The position numbers were made by a program, and so were the translations under genes. This document shows positions 61,918 through 64,000 of a stretch of DNA of 64,000 nt, piece after piece. A model generated the notes under the pieces. It had not been told where the DNA came from, ran no database searches, and saw only the letters and a program-made list of their open reading frames with translations. The number at the start of each line of letters is the position of its first letter. The stretch's first letter is position 1. The stretch comes from Vreelandella salicampi (GTDB lineage Bacteria > Pseudomonadota > Gammaproteobacteria > Pseudomonadales > Halomonadaceae). Where the stretch lies: positions 154,423 to 218,422 of the forward strand of contig NZ_JACCDF010000004.1 in the NCBI RefSeq assembly GCF_013415105.1, written 5' to 3'.

Positions 61918-62703
61918 ATGCTAAGCGTGATATCTCCCGCCAAAACGCTGGATTTTGAAACACCGGCAACCACCGACCAAGTGACCCAACCAGATTTTTT
62001 GCCTCAAAGCCAAGCGCTCATCGACATTTTGCGCGGTTACTCGCCGCAGCAACTGAGTGAGCTGATGGGCATTAGCGATAAGCTCGCGGGGCTAAACGCG
62101 GCGCGTTTTGCCGAGTGGCAGCCACCTTTCACGCTTGAAACGGCCAAACCGGCGGCGCAGGCTTTTCAGGGTGATGTGTATACCGGACTGGAAGCGGATA
62201 CCTTCAGCGAAGAGGAGAACCGCTTCGCTCAGAAGCACTTACGTATTCTCTCGGGGCTATACGGGCTGCTGCGCCCGCTGGATCTGATTCAGGCCTACCG
62301 CTTGGAAATGGGTACTAAACTGCCTAACCCAGAGGGCAAAGATCTTTACGCTTATTGGAAACCCATGCTGACCGATGCCCTGAACGAGACCATCGTGGCA
62401 AGTGGTTCTAAAGTGCTCGTCAACCTCGCCTCGAACGAGTATTTCAAGGCGGTAGACACGAAAAAACTCGATGCCCGTGTGATCACACCGGTGTTCAAAG
62501 ATGAGAAGAATGGCAAAGTGAAGATCATCAGTTTCTATGCCAAAAAAGCCCGTGGCCTCATGAGTGCCTGGATCGTCCGTCAAAAGCTCAACGACCCGGA
62601 AGGGCTGAAAGCTTTTGATGTGGCGGGATACCGTTTCGACCCTGCCTCATCCGAAGGCGACGCCCTTGTCTTCGTCCGCCGGGAAACCGACCGCCCCGTG
62701 TAA
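61918..62703 (+). CDS. yaaA: Peroxide stress protein YaaA
   Basis: A 261-residue YaaA protein (DUF328), which lowers free iron during peroxide stress and binds DNA. Seen: [72 protein letters not shown] and [19 protein letters not shown], the family's order. The ATG at 61918 has AGGAGTACGCC in front; the longer frame from 61873 has none. It lies 104 bases after the aldo/keto reductase. Confidence 0.95.
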   Translation: MLSVISPAKTLDFETPATTDQVTQPDFLPQSQALIDILRGYSPQQLSELMGISDKLAGLNAARFAEWQPPFTLETAKPAAQAFQGDVYTGLEADTFSEEENRFAQKHLRILSGLYGLLRPLDLIQAYRLEMGTKLPNPEGKDLYAYWKPMLTDALNETIVASGSKVLVNLASNEYFKAVDTKKLDARVITPVFKDEKNGKVKIISFYAKKARGLMSAWIVRQKLNDPEGLKAFDVAGYRFDPASSEGDALVFVRRETDRPV

Positions 62704-62706
62704 GTT

Positions 62707-63282
62707 CTAATTAAACGCGACCGGGCGCGCCGAGCGAGGCTTCAGAAATTGCCGGTGCGTCTGTTTGAACGTCTCGGTATCGCAGCGGTGCAGCCATTCA
62801 TACGCGACCATATCCGCCGAAACCGCCACCGCTCCGTTGGCACAGGCACGTTCACGCGCTAGCTGTGCTTCGCGCTGCCGTCGACTCGCCGCCGCTTCGG
62901 TGAGCCAGTAGAGCTCATAACCTGCTTCGAGCAAACCAAGCCCTGTTTGCATGACACAAATATGCGCTTCGGTTCCGCATAGCACAATCTGCGTTTTGCC
63001 GGTGGCCGCTAATGCATCGCGAAATTCGGGCTCTTCCATCACGCTGAAGTGCACCTTCTGCCACACACGAGGCTCCCTAAGCTGCTCCAGTAGCTGCGGC
63101 GCCGTGCCACCCAGTTTTTCCGGGTTCTGCTCGGTAAGCCAAACCGGCACCTCCAGTAACTGTGCAACACCACCGAGCCAGCTCGCTTCTTTTATGGCCT
63201 GCGTACCGCCATCAATCACTGGCAGCAATCCGGCTTGAAAGTCGACCATCAGCAGTAGACTCTTTTCACGCTGTAAACGCAC
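62707..63282 (-). CDS. Isochorismatase-like cysteine hydrolase
   Basis: A 191-residue cysteine hydrolase of the isochorismatase superfamily. The triad is visible: Asp14 in LLLMVDFQAG, Lys76 in VWQKVHFSVM and Cys109 in CGTEAHICVMQT. It resembles YcaC-type hydrolases, whose substrates are not settled, rather than the isochorismate or nicotinamide enzymes. It converges with yaaA, the two stops only four bases apart. Confidence 0.85.
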   Translation of the reverse strand: MRLQREKSLLLMVDFQAGLLPVIDGGTQAIKEASWLGGVAQLLEVPVWLTEQNPEKLGGTAPQLLEQLREPRVWQKVHFSVMEEPEFRDALAATGKTQIVLCGTEAHICVMQTGLGLLEAGYELYWLTEAAASRRQREAQLARERACANGAVAVSADMVAYEWLHRCDTETFKQTHRQFLKPRSARPVAFN

Positions 63283-63511
63283 GCTTACACCTCATTATTG
63301 TCTTTATAGGAAGTCACACACTTGTCTAGCATAAGCGCTAAAATAGCGCGCCCCAAGTTTTCCCGACACGTCTCTTAGGGCTCACTCTATGGTGCGACCG
63401 TCTTTTTATTATGCCGCTTGCCAGCGTGTTAAGTTTTAATGAAGCGTTCGAGTCTGCAGAAACCGCAGGAGGCGGCAATAGAGGTTGAATGCCCCGGCAG
63501 GAGCCAATGTC

Positions 63512-63539
63512 AAAATAGCCGCTATGCTATATAGCGGTT
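63512..63539 (-). terminator. Terminator after the small lipoprotein gene
   Basis: Leftward AACCGCTAT, loop ATAGC, ATAGCGGCT followed by ATTTTG; a 9-bp stem (with one G-T pair) and a short T run, 30 bases past the stop. Confidence 0.6.
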
Positions 63540-63568
63540 GTCTTGACTTCATCATCAGTGCACAACGG

Positions 63569-63766
63569 TTACTCTTCCGCTGACTCTTCGATATTCTCTC
63601 CCATCTCTTCCATACTTTCCCCTGCGCTTTCCATGCTTTCATCAACGCTCTCACCCGCCTCCTCAGCTGGGCCTTGATCGTCATCGTTTCCGCAGGCGGC
63701 TAAGCCACTCACTAACATGGCAACCAAAGCTGCCATCATTAATCTTCTTAGCAGTTGTATGCTCAT
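63569..63766 (-). CDS. Small acidic lipoprotein
   Basis: A 65-residue lipoprotein. The signal peptide ends in VSGLAACGND (Cys25), with Gly-Asn-Asp following; Gly at +2 favours outer-membrane sorting. The mature part is nearly all acidic, built of a short repeat (SVDESMESAG, ESMEEMGENI), so it is probably a long helix or disordered acidic rod. Entericidin-type small lipoproteins are comparable in size but not in sequence. It lies 120 bases before the rRNA terminator and is the last protein gene of the window. Confidence 0.65.
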   Translation of the reverse strand: MSIQLLRRLMMAALVAMLVSGLAACGNDDDQGPAEEAGESVDESMESAGESMEEMGENIEESAEE

Positions 63767-63885
63767 TTCCCCTCCCAGGTTAACTATTTTAGCATCGCCT
63801 TTTTAGCGTAGCGGCTACCCACGTGTTTCACCACTCACGACTCACCCTTTACCACGCACGATACACCAGTGTCCCATCACGCAAA

Positions 63886-63921
63886 AAAAATCCCCCCGGG
63901 CATAAGCCCGGGGGGATTTTT
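63886..63921 (-). terminator. rRNA operon terminator
   Basis: AAAAATCCCCCCGGGC, loop TTAT on the transcribed strand, GCCCGGGGGGATTTTT: a 16-bp perfect stem with T run, just past the 5S gene on the leftward strand. Confidence 0.92.
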
Positions 63922-63929
63922 CGGATAAG

Positions 63930-64000
63930 TGCCTGACGATGACCTACTCTCGCATGGGGAGACCCCACACTACCATCGGCGCTGAGCGGTTTCACTACTG
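63930..64000 (-). rRNA. rrf: 5S rRNA, 3' part (rest beyond window)
   Basis: Reading leftward, this is the 3' half of a 5S rRNA: the complement of the conserved CCTACTCTCGCATGGGGAGA and CCACACTACCATCGGCGC. It should belong to a leftward rRNA operon (23S-5S) that extends past the right edge. Confidence 0.92.

Noticed and set aside
63436..63684. 82-codon leftward frame near the small lipoprotein
   Set aside because: It overlaps the lipoprotein gene in another frame, contains its terminator and is basic without any family pattern.

Overview
The window looks like a chromosomal segment of a moderately GC-rich gammaproteobacterium, most likely Halomonas or a close relative (Halomonadaceae). This rests on gene content, protein sequence and typical gene orders (rplU-rpmA-obgE-proB beside ispB; hisBHAF; panZ/asmA/mutY/yggX); no 16S is present, so the genus is an inference.

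Layout. 1-6.8 kb: end of pcm, a PhoD-like phosphatase, a DUF1853 gene, then the leftward operon rplU-rpmA-obgE-proB with a clear promoter. 6.8-11.7 kb: a leftward four-gene envelope operon (COG3014 lipoprotein, LpoB-like lipoprotein, a secreted protein of unknown function, a CsgG/FlgT-like secreted protein) sitting between ispB and rplU. 12.0-13.3 kb: ispB and tRNA-Pro(CGG). 13.3-30.9 kb: a 17.6-kb accessory block bounded by tRNA-Pro on the left and a tRNA-Thr/Gln/Phe array on the right. It holds a type I restriction-modification locus in the order hsdR-fic-hsdM-hsdS-(PD-D/E-XK nuclease)-(small protein), a broken IS30-type element, an A+T-rich pair of an AAA ATPase and a subtilisin-like protease resembling the ietAS defence/plasmid-stability module, and a decayed prophage end (broken tail-fibre gene, broken DUF4376 gene, a GrlR-like gene, a small membrane protein, an orphan integrase-like domain).

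30.9-43.8 kb: tRNA array, leftward panZ-like/asmA/mutY/yggX, rightward hisB-hisH-hisA-hisF, a DUF416 gene, an amidotransferase-like protein that lacks its catalytic cysteine, then leftward radA and selD-selU (tRNA 2-selenouridine pathway). 43.9-64 kb: mostly housekeeping and metabolic genes: an NlpE-like lipoprotein, hisC, LysR/EamA divergent pair, an inner-membrane fusion of a degenerate phosphatase domain to a glycosyltransferase, cnoX, MocR/LysE divergent pair, a MalY/PatB-type lyase, a thioesterase, DUF501, LOG, quinone reductase, exonuclease, Sel1 protein, aldo/keto reductase, yaaA, an isochorismatase-like hydrolase, a small acidic lipoprotein and the 3' end of a leftward rRNA operon (5S).

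How it works together: the accessory block is a defence island with at least two phage-defence candidates. The best candidates for something new are (a) the ietAS-like pair, whose ATPase carries a C-terminal helix-turn-helix and whose own promoter is surrounded by repeated TCCAAA half-sites, and (b) the Fic and PD-(D/E)XK genes built into the type I locus. No CRISPR array, reverse transcriptase or complete integrase was seen. Start codons were re-chosen from ribosome-binding sites where the longest reading frame looked wrong.
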